From contig NZ_JADKYB010000006.1 of assembly GCF_016918855.1 (NCBI RefSeq), forward strand, positions 372,001 to 436,000: 64,000 bases of DNA, read 5' to 3'. Below, one piece after another: positions 8,816 to 17,894 of the stretch (the stretch's first letter is position 1; each line of letters opens with the position of its first letter). A program made the translations under genes and the position numbers. Source of the DNA: Actinacidiphila acididurans (lineage in GTDB: Bacteria > Actinomycetota > Actinomycetes > Streptomycetales > Streptomycetaceae). The notes below the pieces were generated by a model that ran no database searches, was not told the DNA's origin, and was given only the letters and a program-made list of their open reading frames with translations.

Positions 8816-9808
8816 ATGCCCGTCACCAGCCCGCACGCGCAGCCGCAGCCGCAGCAGCAGCCGCACCGGGTCGCCGTTGTCGCGGCGCCGCCCGCGTCGA
8901 TGTTCAACCTGGCCGTTCCGGACCTGCTGTTCGCGAAGGTGGAGGTGGCGGGCCGGGCGGGCTATGAGGTGGAGTTGTGCACGGCGGAGCCGGGGGTGGT
9001 GCCGACGACGGGTGGGGCGGACCTGGTGATCGAGCACGGGCTGGACGCGGTCGAGCGGGCGGACACGGTGATCGTGCCGGGGACGGGGGCGCGGCTGACG
9101 CCGGACCCGCGGGTGCTGGCCGTGCTGCGGGAGGCCGTGGCGGCGGGCAAGCGGGTGGCGTCCATCTGCACCGGGGCGTTTCTGCTGGCCGAGGCGGGGC
9201 TGCTGGACGGACGGCAGGCCACCACCTACTGGTCGTACACGCGCGAACTGGCCGAGAAGTACCCGTCGGTGGTGATGCAGCCGGACGTGCTGTTCGTGCA
9301 GGACGGCCAGATGGTGACCTCCTCGGGATATGCGGCGGGCATCGACCTGTGCCTGCACCTGATCCGTACGGACTACGGCGCGGCTGTCGCCAACACCGTG
9401 GCCCGGCTCGTGCTGGTGCCACCGGTACGGCCGGGCGGGCAGGCGCAGTTCACGGACACGCCGCTGCCGCCGGAGAACGGCACCTCGCTGGCCGGCACCC
9501 GGGCCTGGGCACAGACCCGGCTCGACCAGCCGCTCACCCTGACCGACCTGGCCCGGCACGCCGCGGTGAGCGTACGCACCCTCACCCGCCGCTTCCACGC
9601 CGAGACCGGGCTCAGCCCGTTGCAGTGGCTGCTCCATCAGCGGGTCTCCCGCGCCCGCGAACTGCTGGAGACCACCACCTTGCCGGTCGATGTGATCGCC
9701 CGCGCCAGCGGCCTGGGCACCGCCGACTCCCTGCGCCAGCACCTGGTCCGCCGGGTCGGCCTGACCCCCACCGACTACCGCGCCGCCTTCAGCCGCCTCG
9801 CGGCCTGA
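8816..9808 (+). CDS. GlxA-type AraC regulator (DJ-1/PfpI domain plus AraC HTH)
   Basis: A 330-residue transcription factor. An N-terminal DJ-1/PfpI-like domain (about residues 20-190) carries the nucleophile-elbow Cys in SICTGAFLLAEAG. A C-terminal AraC DNA-binding domain (about 230-325) has the two helix-turn-helices LTDLARHAAVSVRTLTRRF and DVIARASGLGTADSLRQHL. ATG 8816 has GGAGG eight bases upstream; upstream in-frame ATGs fall inside the divergent promoter. The MFS gene starts 70 bases away on the other strand, so this protein probably regulates it and itself. The ligand is unknown. Confidence 0.9.
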   Translation: MPVTSPHAQPQPQQQPHRVAVVAAPPASMFNLAVPDLLFAKVEVAGRAGYEVELCTAEPGVVPTTGGADLVIEHGLDAVERADTVIVPGTGARLTPDPRVLAVLREAVAAGKRVASICTGAFLLAEAGLLDGRQATTYWSYTRELAEKYPSVVMQPDVLFVQDGQMVTSSGYAAGIDLCLHLIRTDYGAAVANTVARLVLVPPVRPGGQAQFTDTPLPPENGTSLAGTRAWAQTRLDQPLTLTDLARHAAVSVRTLTRRFHAETGLSPLQWLLHQRVSRARELLETTTLPVDVIARASGLGTADSLRQHLVRRVGLTPTDYRAAFSRLAA

Positions 9809-9860
9809 CCGGCACCGGCCGCCGGTCCCGGCGCGCGGCCGATCCTCGTAGAGTGCCCGC

Positions 9861-10949
9861 ATGGCTGAACGCGAGGTGCTGCACATCACCGGCCGGATCC
9901 TGGCCGGGCCCGAGGACGTGCGCGACGAGATGTGGGTGGTCGGCGGACGGATCAGCTACCGGCGGCCCGCCGCGGAGCCGGCCGGGACCGTACGAGGGTG
10001 GGTGCTGCCGGGACTGGTGGACGCGCACTGCCACATCGGGCTGGAGGAGCAGGGCGCGGTGGACGCCGGGACGGCGGAGAAGCAGGCGCTCGCCGACCGG
10101 GACACGGGCGCGCTGCTGGTACGGGACGCGGGCTCGCCCACCGACACCCGGTGGATCGACGACCGCGCCGACCTGCCGAAGATCATCCGGGCCGGCCGGC
10201 ACATCGCCCGCACCCGCCGCTACATCCGCAACTTCGCCCACGAGATCGAGCCCGGCGACCTGACCGCCTACGTCCGCCGCGAGGCGCGCCGCGGCGACGG
10301 CTGGGTCAAGCTGGTCGGCGACTGGATCGACCGCGACAGCGGCGACCTCGCGCCCTGCTGGCCGAAGGACGCGGTCGCCGAGGCCATCGCCGCCGCGCAC
10401 GAGGAGGGCGCCCGGGTCACCGCGCACTGCTTCGCCGAGGACTCGCTCGCCGACCTGGTGCACGCCGGCATCGACTGCATCGAGCACGCCACCGGCCTGA
10501 CCGCCGACACCATCCCGCTGTTCGCCGAGCACGGGGTGGCCATCGTGCCCACCCTCGTCAACATCGCCACCTTCCCGAAGCTGGCCGAGGGCGGACAGAC
10601 CAAGTACCCGCGCTGGGCCGACCACATGCGCGGCCTGCACGCCCGCCGCTACGACACCGTGCGCGACGCCTACGACGCCGGCATCCCCGTCTACACCGGC
10701 ACCGACGCGGGCAGCAGCCTGCCGCACGGCCTGCTCGCCGCCGAGGTCGAAGAACTCGTCCGGGCCGGGCTGCCGACCGTGGCCGCGCTGTCCGCCGCCA
10801 CCTGGGGAGCGCGCGCCTGGCTCGGCCGCGAAGGGCTGGAGGAGGGCGCGCCGGCCGACTTCGTGGTCTACGACGAGGACCCGCGCGAGGACGTACGGGT
10901 GCTGCTCGCTCCGCGTCGCATCGTACTGCGCGGCGCGCTCGTCGGCTGA
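9861..10949 (+). CDS. Amidohydrolase-superfamily metal-dependent hydrolase
   Basis: A 362-residue cytoplasmic enzyme with the amidohydrolase TIM-barrel metal site. The first metal His pair is in VDAHCHIG (about residue 57). A bridging-lysine candidate is in GWVKLVGD, further His residues are in VTAHCF and CIEHATG, and the catalytic Asp is in TGTDAG (about residue 288). A C-terminal beta-sandwich segment, GAPADFVVYDEDP, is typical of imidazolonepropionase/prolidase-like members. The substrate cannot be assigned. ATG 9861 follows the regulator gene by 52 bases in the same direction. Confidence 0.88.
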   Translation: MAEREVLHITGRILAGPEDVRDEMWVVGGRISYRRPAAEPAGTVRGWVLPGLVDAHCHIGLEEQGAVDAGTAEKQALADRDTGALLVRDAGSPTDTRWIDDRADLPKIIRAGRHIARTRRYIRNFAHEIEPGDLTAYVRREARRGDGWVKLVGDWIDRDSGDLAPCWPKDAVAEAIAAAHEEGARVTAHCFAEDSLADLVHAGIDCIEHATGLTADTIPLFAEHGVAIVPTLVNIATFPKLAEGGQTKYPRWADHMRGLHARRYDTVRDAYDAGIPVYTGTDAGSSLPHGLLAAEVEELVRAGLPTVAALSAATWGARAWLGREGLEEGAPADFVVYDEDPREDVRVLLAPRRIVLRGALVG

Positions 10950-10951
10950 TC

Positions 10952-11058
10952 ATCCGGCTGGCGCCGGGAAGTCCGGACCGACAGCAACCGCCCCTTCGGG
11001 CCGGCGGCGATCCGCGGCCCGGTGGGGTACCTCCCAGGCCGAAGGCTCTGGGGGACCC
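10952..11058. repeat. Dispersed intergenic repeat, copy B, in the 320-base gap before the LAETG gene
   Basis: Bases 10980-11020 resemble the CGACAGCAA...GCCCC module at 38543 and 52984, with about six changes in 38 positions. Bases 11023-11058 resemble, in reverse, the hairpin module at 38488-38520; here the stem is CCCAG (11033-11037) with CTGGG (11048-11052). The rest of the gap to 11269 has no gene. It should contain the promoter of the LAETG protein gene, but I see no clear -35/-10 pair. Confidence 0.7.
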
Positions 11059-11269
11059 CGCGCTCCGGGCATTCCCGCAGCACCGCGGTGCGTCTCGCGA
11101 GACCCGACCGCGCTCACGAAAAACCACCCCTATGAGTGAACTCGCGTCGTGTAGCCGCCTGTTCACCCTCAGTGCGTAAACATGGGCCGGGTCGAAGTCC
11201 CCTGGCTGCTGTCCCCGAATCAGCGCCGCGCCGGGGACGCCATGTTCACTCGTGGGGAGTTCCACCACC

Positions 11270-12448
11270 GTGTACCGCACCAACACCATGACCGTTCGTC
11301 CGCGGGCCCGTACGGCCGTCCGTCCGCCGGCCGTTGCCGCGGGGGCCGCGCTGCTGGCCGCGGCGGCCGGCCTCGCCGGGGTCGGCGCCGCGCCCGCCTC
11401 GGCGACGCCCGCCGGACCGGCCGCGGGCGGCACGTCCACCGCCACCGTGCTGCGTGCCGGCCTGGACGTCTCGCTGCTCGGCCGGACCGCTGACGTGCCG
11501 GTCGACGTCTCGCTCGACGACGTGCGGGCCCCGGCCGACGCCAAGGAGACCGCCCTGACCGTCACCGTCGGGCACGGAGTCGAGGCAGGCCGGCCGGTCG
11601 GCCTGCTGCGGGCCCGGGTCGCGACCGCCGACGCCACCGCCGGCCACCAGCAGGCCGAGGGCTTCGCCCGGCTCGCCGACGCGCAGGTCCACCTCCCCGG
11701 ACTGCCGCTGCTCGCCCTGGTCCAGGTGGACGCCCTGACCTCCCGGGCCACCTGCCGGGTCGGCGCCCACCCGACCGCCTCCTCCACGCTCGCCGGCGTC
11801 ACCGTCCTCGGCCGCCGCATCGCCGCCCACGCGATCGGCACCACGAACGTCGTGGTCCCCGGGGTCGGCACGGTCCGCCTGGACCTGACCCCCACCACCA
11901 CGACATCCGCCACCGCCGCGGCCACCGCGCTGCGGCTGCACGTGCACATCAACCCGCTGAGCCTGGGCGTGGCCGACGTCACCGGCGACGTCGTGCTGGC
12001 CGAGGCCACCTGCCACACCCCGCAGCAGAGCGGCTCGACCAGCGGCGGCACCACCACGGGCCAGACCGGCGGTTCGACGGCCGGATCGTCCGGCGGCAGC
12101 ACGGGCTCCGGCGGTACGTCGTCCGCGGGTGCGAACGGCGGCCAGACCTCCGGCAGTTCCGCAGGCAACTCGGCGGGCAATTCCGCGGGCGGTTCCACGA
12201 GCGGCGCCACCGGCGGCTCGTCCTCCTCCGGTACGTCCGGCCCCGCCGGCGCGACCGCGAGCGGCGGCACCGGTGGCCGTACCCGGACCGGCACCGACCC
12301 CGGCGGCAACCTCGCGGAGACCGGCTCGAGTTCGGCCATGCCCTATGTCGCGCTCGGCGCGACCGGCTTGGTGGCGGCCGGAGCCGTCGCCCTCGTGCTG
12401 ACCAACCGCCGCCGCCGGGCGAACTCCGGCGCCGGCGGCGGGGCGTGA
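11270..12448 (+). CDS. SCO1860-family LAETG-anchored secreted protein
   Basis: A secreted, wall-anchored protein of about 392 residues. It has an N-terminal Sec signal with a long Ala-rich core ending in APASA. The folded domain follows (about residues 50-240), with paired Cys residues (SRATCRVG, LAEATCHTP). A Ser/Gly/Thr-rich stalk of about 100 residues leads to the sortase motif LAETG, a hydrophobic helix and the positive tail RRRR. LAETG fits class E sortase substrates of Streptomyces. GTG 11270 is preferred because GGGGAG lies 10 bases upstream; ATG 11288 is an alternative. A homologue flanks the cobalamin locus in S. coelicolor, as I recall. Function is unknown. Confidence 0.85.
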   Translation: MYRTNTMTVRPRARTAVRPPAVAAGAALLAAAAGLAGVGAAPASATPAGPAAGGTSTATVLRAGLDVSLLGRTADVPVDVSLDDVRAPADAKETALTVTVGHGVEAGRPVGLLRARVATADATAGHQQAEGFARLADAQVHLPGLPLLALVQVDALTSRATCRVGAHPTASSTLAGVTVLGRRIAAHAIGTTNVVVPGVGTVRLDLTPTTTTSATAAATALRLHVHINPLSLGVADVTGDVVLAEATCHTPQQSGSTSGGTTTGQTGGSTAGSSGGSTGSGGTSSAGANGGQTSGSSAGNSAGNSAGGSTSGATGGSSSSGTSGPAGATASGGTGGRTRTGTDPGGNLAETGSSSAMPYVALGATGLVAAGAVALVLTNRRRRANSGAGGGA

Positions 12449-12492
12449 CCGCCTGATCCCGTGATCGCCACAACGGTGTAACGACCGGTTCC

Positions 12493-12521
12493 GGGGCGGC
12501 ACCCACGCCGGGTGCCGCCCC
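12493..12521 (+). terminator. Strong hairpin terminator after the LAETG gene
   Basis: A perfect 12-base-pair stem (GGGGCGGCACCC with GGGTGCCGCCCC) and a 5-base loop, starting 45 bases after the LAETG gene stop and followed by TTACGCTGTT. It has no long U-tract, as is usual in high-GC Actinobacteria. Confidence 0.75.
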
Positions 12522-12641
12522 TTACGCTGTTCCTGCGCGCACCGAACGGCCCCACGGCGCACCGGGGTTGACGTGCGCCTGTGCTCAGCTCGGGCTGGGG
12601 GAACGAACCGACGAGGCGCCGGGGCGCAGGGACGGGCAGGC

Positions 12642-15600
12642 ATGGCAGACGGGCTTTTCGCGGATCGCTACGAGCTTGCGGAGCTGCTCGGCTCCGGGGG
12701 AATGGCCCGGGTGCAGCGGGCTCGTGACACGCGGATGGGCCGTACCGTCGCCATCAAGACGCTGCTGCCGGAGCTGGCCAGCGACCCCGACGCGCGGCGC
12801 CGCTTCGCCCGTGAGGCCCAGGCGGCCGGCGCGCTCAACCACCATGGCATCGTCACCGTCCACGACCAGGACGAGGTGCACGAGGGCGACACCGTCGTGC
12901 CGTACCTGGTCATGGAGTACGTCGAGGGCATCACCCTGGCCCAACTGGTCCGCGACCAGGTGATGCTGGCGCCCGAGCGGGCGGTCCGCATCGCCTGCGA
13001 CATCCTGGACGCGCTGGCCCACGCGCACAGCCACGGCACCGTGCACCGCGACGTCAAGCCCGGCAACGTCCTGATCACCACGGAAGGCGCGGTCAAGGTC
13101 GCCGACTTCGGCATCGCCCGAGTGCTGGACAACGACGCGCGGCTGACCACCACCGGCTCGGCCATCGGCACACCCAGCTACATGTCGCCGGAACAGATCG
13201 ACGGCGCCGACGTCGACGCACGCAGCGACGTCTACTCGGTGGCCTGCGTGCTGGTCGAACTCCTCACCGGCAAGCCGCCGTTCACCGACGGCAACCCGCT
13301 GAGCCTGATGTACTGGCACGTCCACACCGCCCCGCCCGCGCCTTCCTCCCGCAACCCGCGGGTGCCCAGGGAACTCGACGCCCTGGTGCTCGCCGCGCTC
13401 GCCAAGAACCCGGCGGACCGGCCGGCGGGCGCCGCCGCGTTCCGGGACCGGCTGCGGGCCTGGCTGGTCACCGCGGACCCGAGCACCCTCAGCGGACCGG
13501 CCGCCGACCCCGTACCGCACCCCGGCGCCCCCGGTCGCGGACCCGGCGCCGCGGGCACCCCGACTCCGGACCGGCGGCCCGCCGACCCCCGCTTCACCTA
13601 CGGCGTCGGCGCCAAACTCCCCGCCCTGCCCGCCGCCGGCCCCGCGACGCCCGCCACGCCGGCCGCACCCGCGACCCCTGCCACCCCGCCCGCCGCGGCC
13701 CCTGCCGCCGGGCCCGGGCCGGCCGCCGCCGCGACCCCGCCCGGCGCCGTACACGACGCCACCCCGCCGCCCCCGCGCCAGCCCGAGCACCCGGCCTACT
13801 CCCGCGCCCCGCAGGTCCCGCTGCCGCCGCCGTACCTGCCGGGCACCCCGCCACCGGTGAACATCCAGGCCACGCCGGAGAACCGGCCCCAGGGCGGCAG
13901 CCGGCGCCGCTGGATCCTGGCCGCCGCGGGCGTGGCGGTCGCCGCGACCGCGGTCACCGTCCCGCTCGTCGTCATACCCGGCGGCGGCAAGCACCACGAC
14001 GACAGCAGACCCACGCCCGGCCCCACCACATCCCTGCGCACCGCCGCCCTCGCCCTGCACGGCGGCAAGGAGGGCACCGGCTACGACGGCGGCCTGAGCG
14101 GCGTGATCCGCCCCTCCACCAAGCGCGGCGGCACCCTGCGGCTGGCCGCCGTCAAGAACGGCGGCACCGACCTGCTGGACCCCGCCGCCACCTACGACCA
14201 GCCCTCCTGGAACGTCCAGCGGCTCTACCTGCGCAAGCTCGTGGACTACGCGCCCGCGCCCGGCGACAAGGGCCGCACCCTCGTGCCCGACCTCGCCACC
14301 GACACCGGCAAGGTCAGCGCCGACGGCCTGACCTGGACCTTCCACCTCAAGTCCGGGGTCAGCTTCGACACCGGCGCGCCCATCACGTCCAAGGACGTCA
14401 AGTACGGCATCGAGCGCACCTTCGACCGCGGGGTCTTCGGCGGCGGCCCCACCTACTTCGTCGACCTGCTCGACCAGCAGCAGAACTACCCCGGCCCGTA
14501 CAAGGACAGCGACCCGGACAAGATGGGGCTGCGCTCGGTCGACACACCCGACGACAGCACGATCGTGTTCCACCTCGCCAAGCCCTTCGCCGACTTCCGC
14601 TACGTGCTGGCGTTGTCCATGGGCGCGCCGATCCCCGCGTCCGCCGACACCGGCGGCGGCAAGGACTTCGAGAAGCACCCGGTCGGCTCCGGCCCGTACA
14701 AGGTGGGCAGCTACGTCCCGGGCACATCGCTGACGCTGGTGCGCAACCCGTACTGGAAGCAGTCCACCGACACCGTCCACTCCGCGCTGCCGGACACCAT
14801 CCGGCTCACGTACTACGACACCCAGCAGGAGGTCGAGCAGGCCGTCCTCGGCGGCACCGCCGACCTGGACCTGAACGCCGGCATCCTGTCCGACCAGGGC
14901 GAGACCAAGATCCTCAACGACCCGTCGCTGAAGGCGAACGCGGACCTGGTGTTCACCGGCTCCACCCGCTTCATCAGCCTCCAGACCTCGGTCCGCCCGT
15001 TCGACACGTACCAGTGCCGGCGCGCTATTCAGTACGCGGTGGACCGCTCGTCGATCCGGGCGCTGCTCGGCGGCCAGTACGACGGAGGCGACGTCGCCAC
15101 CACCATGCTGCCGCCCACCGCCGACGGCTACGACCCGAACGCGACGCCGTACGGCACCACGCAGGGCCTGCCCTACCCGGACCAGGCCAAGCAGCAGCTC
15201 ACCGAGTGCGGCCACCCCAACGGCTTCAACGTCACCCTCGCCGGCCCGCAGGGCGCCCCGCGCATCGACGACGTGATGCAGTCCATCAAGACCTCACTGG
15301 CCGCGGTCGGCATCACGGTCACCATCCAGACCGAGCAGACCAGCGACTTCTACGCCACCCTGCTGTCCCCGGCGAAGCTGCGCGCCAAGAACTGGGGCAT
15401 GGTGCTGACCGGCTGGGCCGCCGACTGGCCGACCGGCGGCGGCTTCCTGCGCTCCCTGATCGAGCCCGGCAGCCCCAACAACTACGCCGGCCTCGACGAC
15501 AGCGACATCAACAAGCTGGTGGACACCGCCGACACCCAGTCCGACCCCACCGAGGCGGCCGGCACCTGGCGCACCATCGACGCCAAGGAAATGGGCGAGT

Positions 15601-15722
15601 CCACCATGGTCCCGCTGATCTACGTCCGCCACCTGCTCTACCGCGGCCCCCACCTCACCAACGTCTACGAGCAGCAGGTGCTCGGCGGAGTCGACCTGAC
15701 CGCCCTCGGCGTCCAGAGCTGA
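12642..15722 (+). CDS. Hanks-type Ser/Thr kinase fused to an ABC family-5 solute-binding domain
   Basis: A 1026-residue one-pass membrane receptor kinase. The cytoplasmic kinase (about 9-275) has a glycine loop LGSGGMARV, VAIK (K39), HRDVKPGN (D137), DFG (D155) and GTPSYMSPEQ, all intact. A Pro/Ala-rich linker (about 285-420) leads to one helix (about 424-445). The extracytoplasmic part (about 495-1026) is an SBP_bac_5 (oligopeptide/nickel-type) domain, with GGTLRLAAVK, LTWTFHLKSGVSF, GSGPYKV and CRRAIQYAVDR. The architecture suggests ligand sensing outside coupled to phosphorylation inside. Kinases fused to branched-chain SBPs are known; a family-5 domain is less usual. ATG 12642 gives a normal kinase N-terminus. 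No permease or ATPase genes adjoin it. Confidence 0.9.
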   Translation: MADGLFADRYELAELLGSGGMARVQRARDTRMGRTVAIKTLLPELASDPDARRRFAREAQAAGALNHHGIVTVHDQDEVHEGDTVVPYLVMEYVEGITLAQLVRDQVMLAPERAVRIACDILDALAHAHSHGTVHRDVKPGNVLITTEGAVKVADFGIARVLDNDARLTTTGSAIGTPSYMSPEQIDGADVDARSDVYSVACVLVELLTGKPPFTDGNPLSLMYWHVHTAPPAPSSRNPRVPRELDALVLAALAKNPADRPAGAAAFRDRLRAWLVTADPSTLSGPAADPVPHPGAPGRGPGAAGTPTPDRRPADPRFTYGVGAKLPALPAAGPATPATPAAPATPATPPAAAPAAGPGPAAAATPPGAVHDATPPPPRQPEHPAYSRAPQVPLPPPYLPGTPPPVNIQATPENRPQGGSRRRWILAAAGVAVAATAVTVPLVVIPGGGKHHDDSRPTPGPTTSLRTAALALHGGKEGTGYDGGLSGVIRPSTKRGGTLRLAAVKNGGTDLLDPAATYDQPSWNVQRLYLRKLVDYAPAPGDKGRTLVPDLATDTGKVSADGLTWTFHLKSGVSFDTGAPITSKDVKYGIERTFDRGVFGGGPTYFVDLLDQQQNYPGPYKDSDPDKMGLRSVDTPDDSTIVFHLAKPFADFRYVLALSMGAPIPASADTGGGKDFEKHPVGSGPYKVGSYVPGTSLTLVRNPYWKQSTDTVHSALPDTIRLTYYDTQQEVEQAVLGGTADLDLNAGILSDQGETKILNDPSLKANADLVFTGSTRFISLQTSVRPFDTYQCRRAIQYAVDRSSIRALLGGQYDGGDVATTMLPPTADGYDPNATPYGTTQGLPYPDQAKQQLTECGHPNGFNVTLAGPQGAPRIDDVMQSIKTSLAAVGITVTIQTEQTSDFYATLLSPAKLRAKNWGMVLTGWAADWPTGGGFLRSLIEPGSPNNYAGLDDSDINKLVDTADTQSDPTEAAGTWRTIDAKEMGESTMVPLIYVRHLLYRGPHLTNVYEQQVLGGVDLTALGVQS

Positions 15723-15744
15723 CACCGTCCCCGGACGCTCCCGC

Positions 15745-16845
15745 TCAGCCCGCGGTCGTCCCGGCAGCCATTGCGGCGGCCAGGGCCCCGGTGAAGGCGT
15801 CGCTGGTGCGGCGGTCCCGGACGGCCACCCGCAGCCAGGTCGCGCCCAGGCCGGGGAAGGTGTCCGCGCGCCGGACCGCCCAGCCCAGCTCGCGCAGCCG
15901 CAGCCGTACCGCCTCGGCCGCCGGCAGCCGCAGCAGCAGGAAGGGGGCCGCCGGCGGGTCGGCCGCGACCTCCACCCCGGGCACCTCGCGCAGCCGCGCC
16001 ACCAGATACGCGCGGTCCGCGGTGACCGTGTCCGCCGCCCGCGCCGCCTCGGCCAGCGCCTGCGGCTCCATGCAGGCCACCGCCGCCGCCAGCGCCGGCG
16101 CCGACACCGCCCACAGCGGCTGGGCCCGGGCCAGCTCCGCGACCGTGTCCGGCGCGGCCAGCAGGTAGCCGATCCGCAGCCCCGCCAGGCCCCAGGTCTT
16201 GGTGAGGCTGCGCAGCACCACCAGCCCCGGCACGTCACCGGCCGCCGCCAGCGATTCCCGCTCGCCGGGCACCGCGTCCATGAACGCCTCGTCCACCACC
16301 AGCGTGCGGCCCGGCCGCGCGAGGCGCCGCACCAGCGCCGCCGGGTGCAGCACCGAGGTCGGGTTGGTCGGGTTGCCGACCACCACCAGGTCGGCGCCCG
16401 CCGGCACCGCGGCCGGGTCCAGCCGGAAGCCGTCCCGCGCCGGCAGCAGCACCCGCTCCACCGGGTGCCCGGCCGCGCGCAGCGCCGACTCCGGCTCGGT
16501 GAACTGCGGGTGCACCACCACCGCCCGGCGCGGCCGCAGCGCCCTGGCCAGGAGTACGAACGCCTCCGCCGCGCCCGCCGTCAGCAGCACCTCCCCGGCC
16601 GGGCGGCCGTGCCGGGCGGCCACCGCCTCCCGTGCCGCCGAGCCGTCCGGATAGGCGGCCAGCCCGGTCAGCGAGGCCGCGATCCGCTCCCGCAGCCACG
16701 GCGGGGGCGTGCCCGCCCGCACGTTGACGGCCAGGTCGACCAGGCCGTCGCCGACCTCGGAGTCGCCGTGGAAGCGCAGGTCGTGCTGCCGGTGGTGGGG
16801 CCGGTGAGGGGGCTGGTGACGGCCGGCGTCAGTGGGAGTGCGCAT
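15745..16845 (-). CDS. cobC: CobC-type PLP-dependent aminotransferase-fold enzyme (threonine-phosphate decarboxylase-like)
   Basis: A 366-residue fold-type I PLP enzyme of the CobC/Rv2231c family. Members act on L-threonine phosphate to supply the aminopropanol phosphate arm of cobalamin. The PLP lysine is K216 in RSLTKTWGL, with GNPTNPTS at about 157 and VVDEAFMD at about 183. The first 25 residues are His/Pro-rich. Its start overlaps the end of cbiX by 17 bases. It is the last gene of the minus-strand cobalamin run and converges on the kinase gene, 22 bases away. Some Actinobacteria use homologues as histidinol-phosphate-like transaminases, so the exact reaction rests on context. Confidence 0.88.
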   Translation of the reverse strand: MRTPTDAGRHQPPHRPHHRQHDLRFHGDSEVGDGLVDLAVNVRAGTPPPWLRERIAASLTGLAAYPDGSAAREAVAARHGRPAGEVLLTAGAAEAFVLLARALRPRRAVVVHPQFTEPESALRAAGHPVERVLLPARDGFRLDPAAVPAGADLVVVGNPTNPTSVLHPAALVRRLARPGRTLVVDEAFMDAVPGERESLAAAGDVPGLVVLRSLTKTWGLAGLRIGYLLAAPDTVAELARAQPLWAVSAPALAAAVACMEPQALAEAARAADTVTADRAYLVARLREVPGVEVAADPPAAPFLLLRLPAAEAVRLRLRELGWAVRRADTFPGLGATWLRVAVRDRRTSDAFTGALAAAMAAGTTAG

Positions 16846-17800
16846 GCGGGTGCCCGTGGCCGTGGTGGTCGGGTCCGTGGTCGGGTCCGTCGTGTCCCGG
16901 CTCGCCGTGGTGGGCGTGCGCCGGGTCGTCCGGGTGGTGGTGCGGCTGCTGCGGCCGCCCCACCCGGTCCTCGAAGCCCGGCAGCTTCACCCGGTACACG
17001 CAACTGTCGCAGTTCATCCGCAGGTCGCCGGTCAGCGTCTCCCGGTACCGCTCCATCACCAGCGCGGCCAGCTCCGGTTCGCCGCCCAGCACGTCCGCGT
17101 ACCGCACGTCCGTGCCCGGGTGCCCGGCCGCCCAGTCGCGGGCCTGGTCCCGTACCCGGTCCGGCAGCACCCCCGGGAACAGGAAGTACGGCAGCACCAC
17201 CACCCGTCCGCCGGTGCCGTCGTCCCCGGCGGCCAGCCTGCGACAGCGCTCCAGGCCGGCCGCCACCGACGGCTCGGCCAGCGACACGAACGCGGTCTCC
17301 ACGCCCGCGTAACCACGGCCCTCCCACAGCAGCCGGGCCACCTTGAACACCTCGGCGTTCGCGTCCGGATCGGTCGAACCGCGGCCCACCAGCAGCACCG
17401 TGGTGTCCGCCCGGCCGGTGGACGGGGACCCGGCCAACGCCTCGTCCACCCGCCGCTCCAGGATCGTCAGCAGGTGCGGATGCGGGCCCAGCGGGCGGCC
17501 GTACGCGAACGACGCCCCCGGGTGCCGCAACTCCTCGCGGGCCAGCGCCGCCGGGATGTCGCCCTTCGCGTGCCCGGCCGAGACCAGCACCAGCGGCACC
17601 GCGGCGAACCTCCGTACGCCGTCGGCCACCATGCCGGCCACCGCGTCCGACAGCGGCGGCGGCGACAGCTCGATGAACCCGCCGCCCACCGGCAGGTCCG
17701 GGTCGGCGGCGCGCAACGTCTCCACGAAGGCGCGGAAGGCGTCGGCCCCGGCCTCGTCACGGGTGCCGTGGCCGACGAGCAGCAGGGCGGGCGGGTTCAC
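16829..17800 (-). CDS. cbiX: Sirohydrochlorin cobalto/ferrochelatase-like CbiX with His-rich tail
   Basis: A 323-residue two-repeat CbiX chelatase. It inserts a metal into sirohydrochlorin; both halves of the fold are visible (LLLVGHGTRDEAG at residue 6, with metal-ligand HGT and SAGHAKGDIP; VLLVGRGSTDPDA at about 135). Near the C-terminus NCDSCVYR carries a CxxC pair. The last 37 residues contain 15 histidines (for example HHGHGHPHAHSH), a likely cobalt- or nickel-binding reservoir. It overlaps cobC by 17 bases. Its presence beside cobN and a ChlI/ChlD protein means two metal-insertion systems are encoded in one locus. Confidence 0.92.
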   Translation of the reverse strand: MNPPALLLVGHGTRDEAGADAFRAFVETLRAADPDLPVGGGFIELSPPPLSDAVAGMVADGVRRFAAVPLVLVSAGHAKGDIPAALAREELRHPGASFAYGRPLGPHPHLLTILERRVDEALAGSPSTGRADTTVLLVGRGSTDPDANAEVFKVARLLWEGRGYAGVETAFVSLAEPSVAAGLERCRRLAAGDDGTGGRVVVLPYFLFPGVLPDRVRDQARDWAAGHPGTDVRYADVLGGEPELAALVMERYRETLTGDLRMNCDSCVYRVKLPGFEDRVGRPQQPHHHPDDPAHAHHGEPGHDGPDHGPDHHGHGHPHAHSH

Positions 17801-17894
17801 CGGTGGTTCTCCTGGGGTCGCGGGGTCCGTGCGGTCCGCCGGGTGGGCGGGAGCGCGGGTGCGGTACGGGTGGTGTGGCCTACGGCGGGCAGGG

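Noticed and set aside
11136-11249. Three GTTCAC/GTGAAC half sites before the LAETG gene
   Set aside because: They are not spaced as adjacent 11-base direct repeats, so they do not form a PHO box, and the inverted pair is 19 bases apart with no further symmetry.
16829-16845. Possible frameshift between cbiX and cobC
   Set aside because: The 17-base overlap joins a complete CbiX with its natural His-rich end to a complete CobC N-terminus; both families are full length, so it is a normal overlap.
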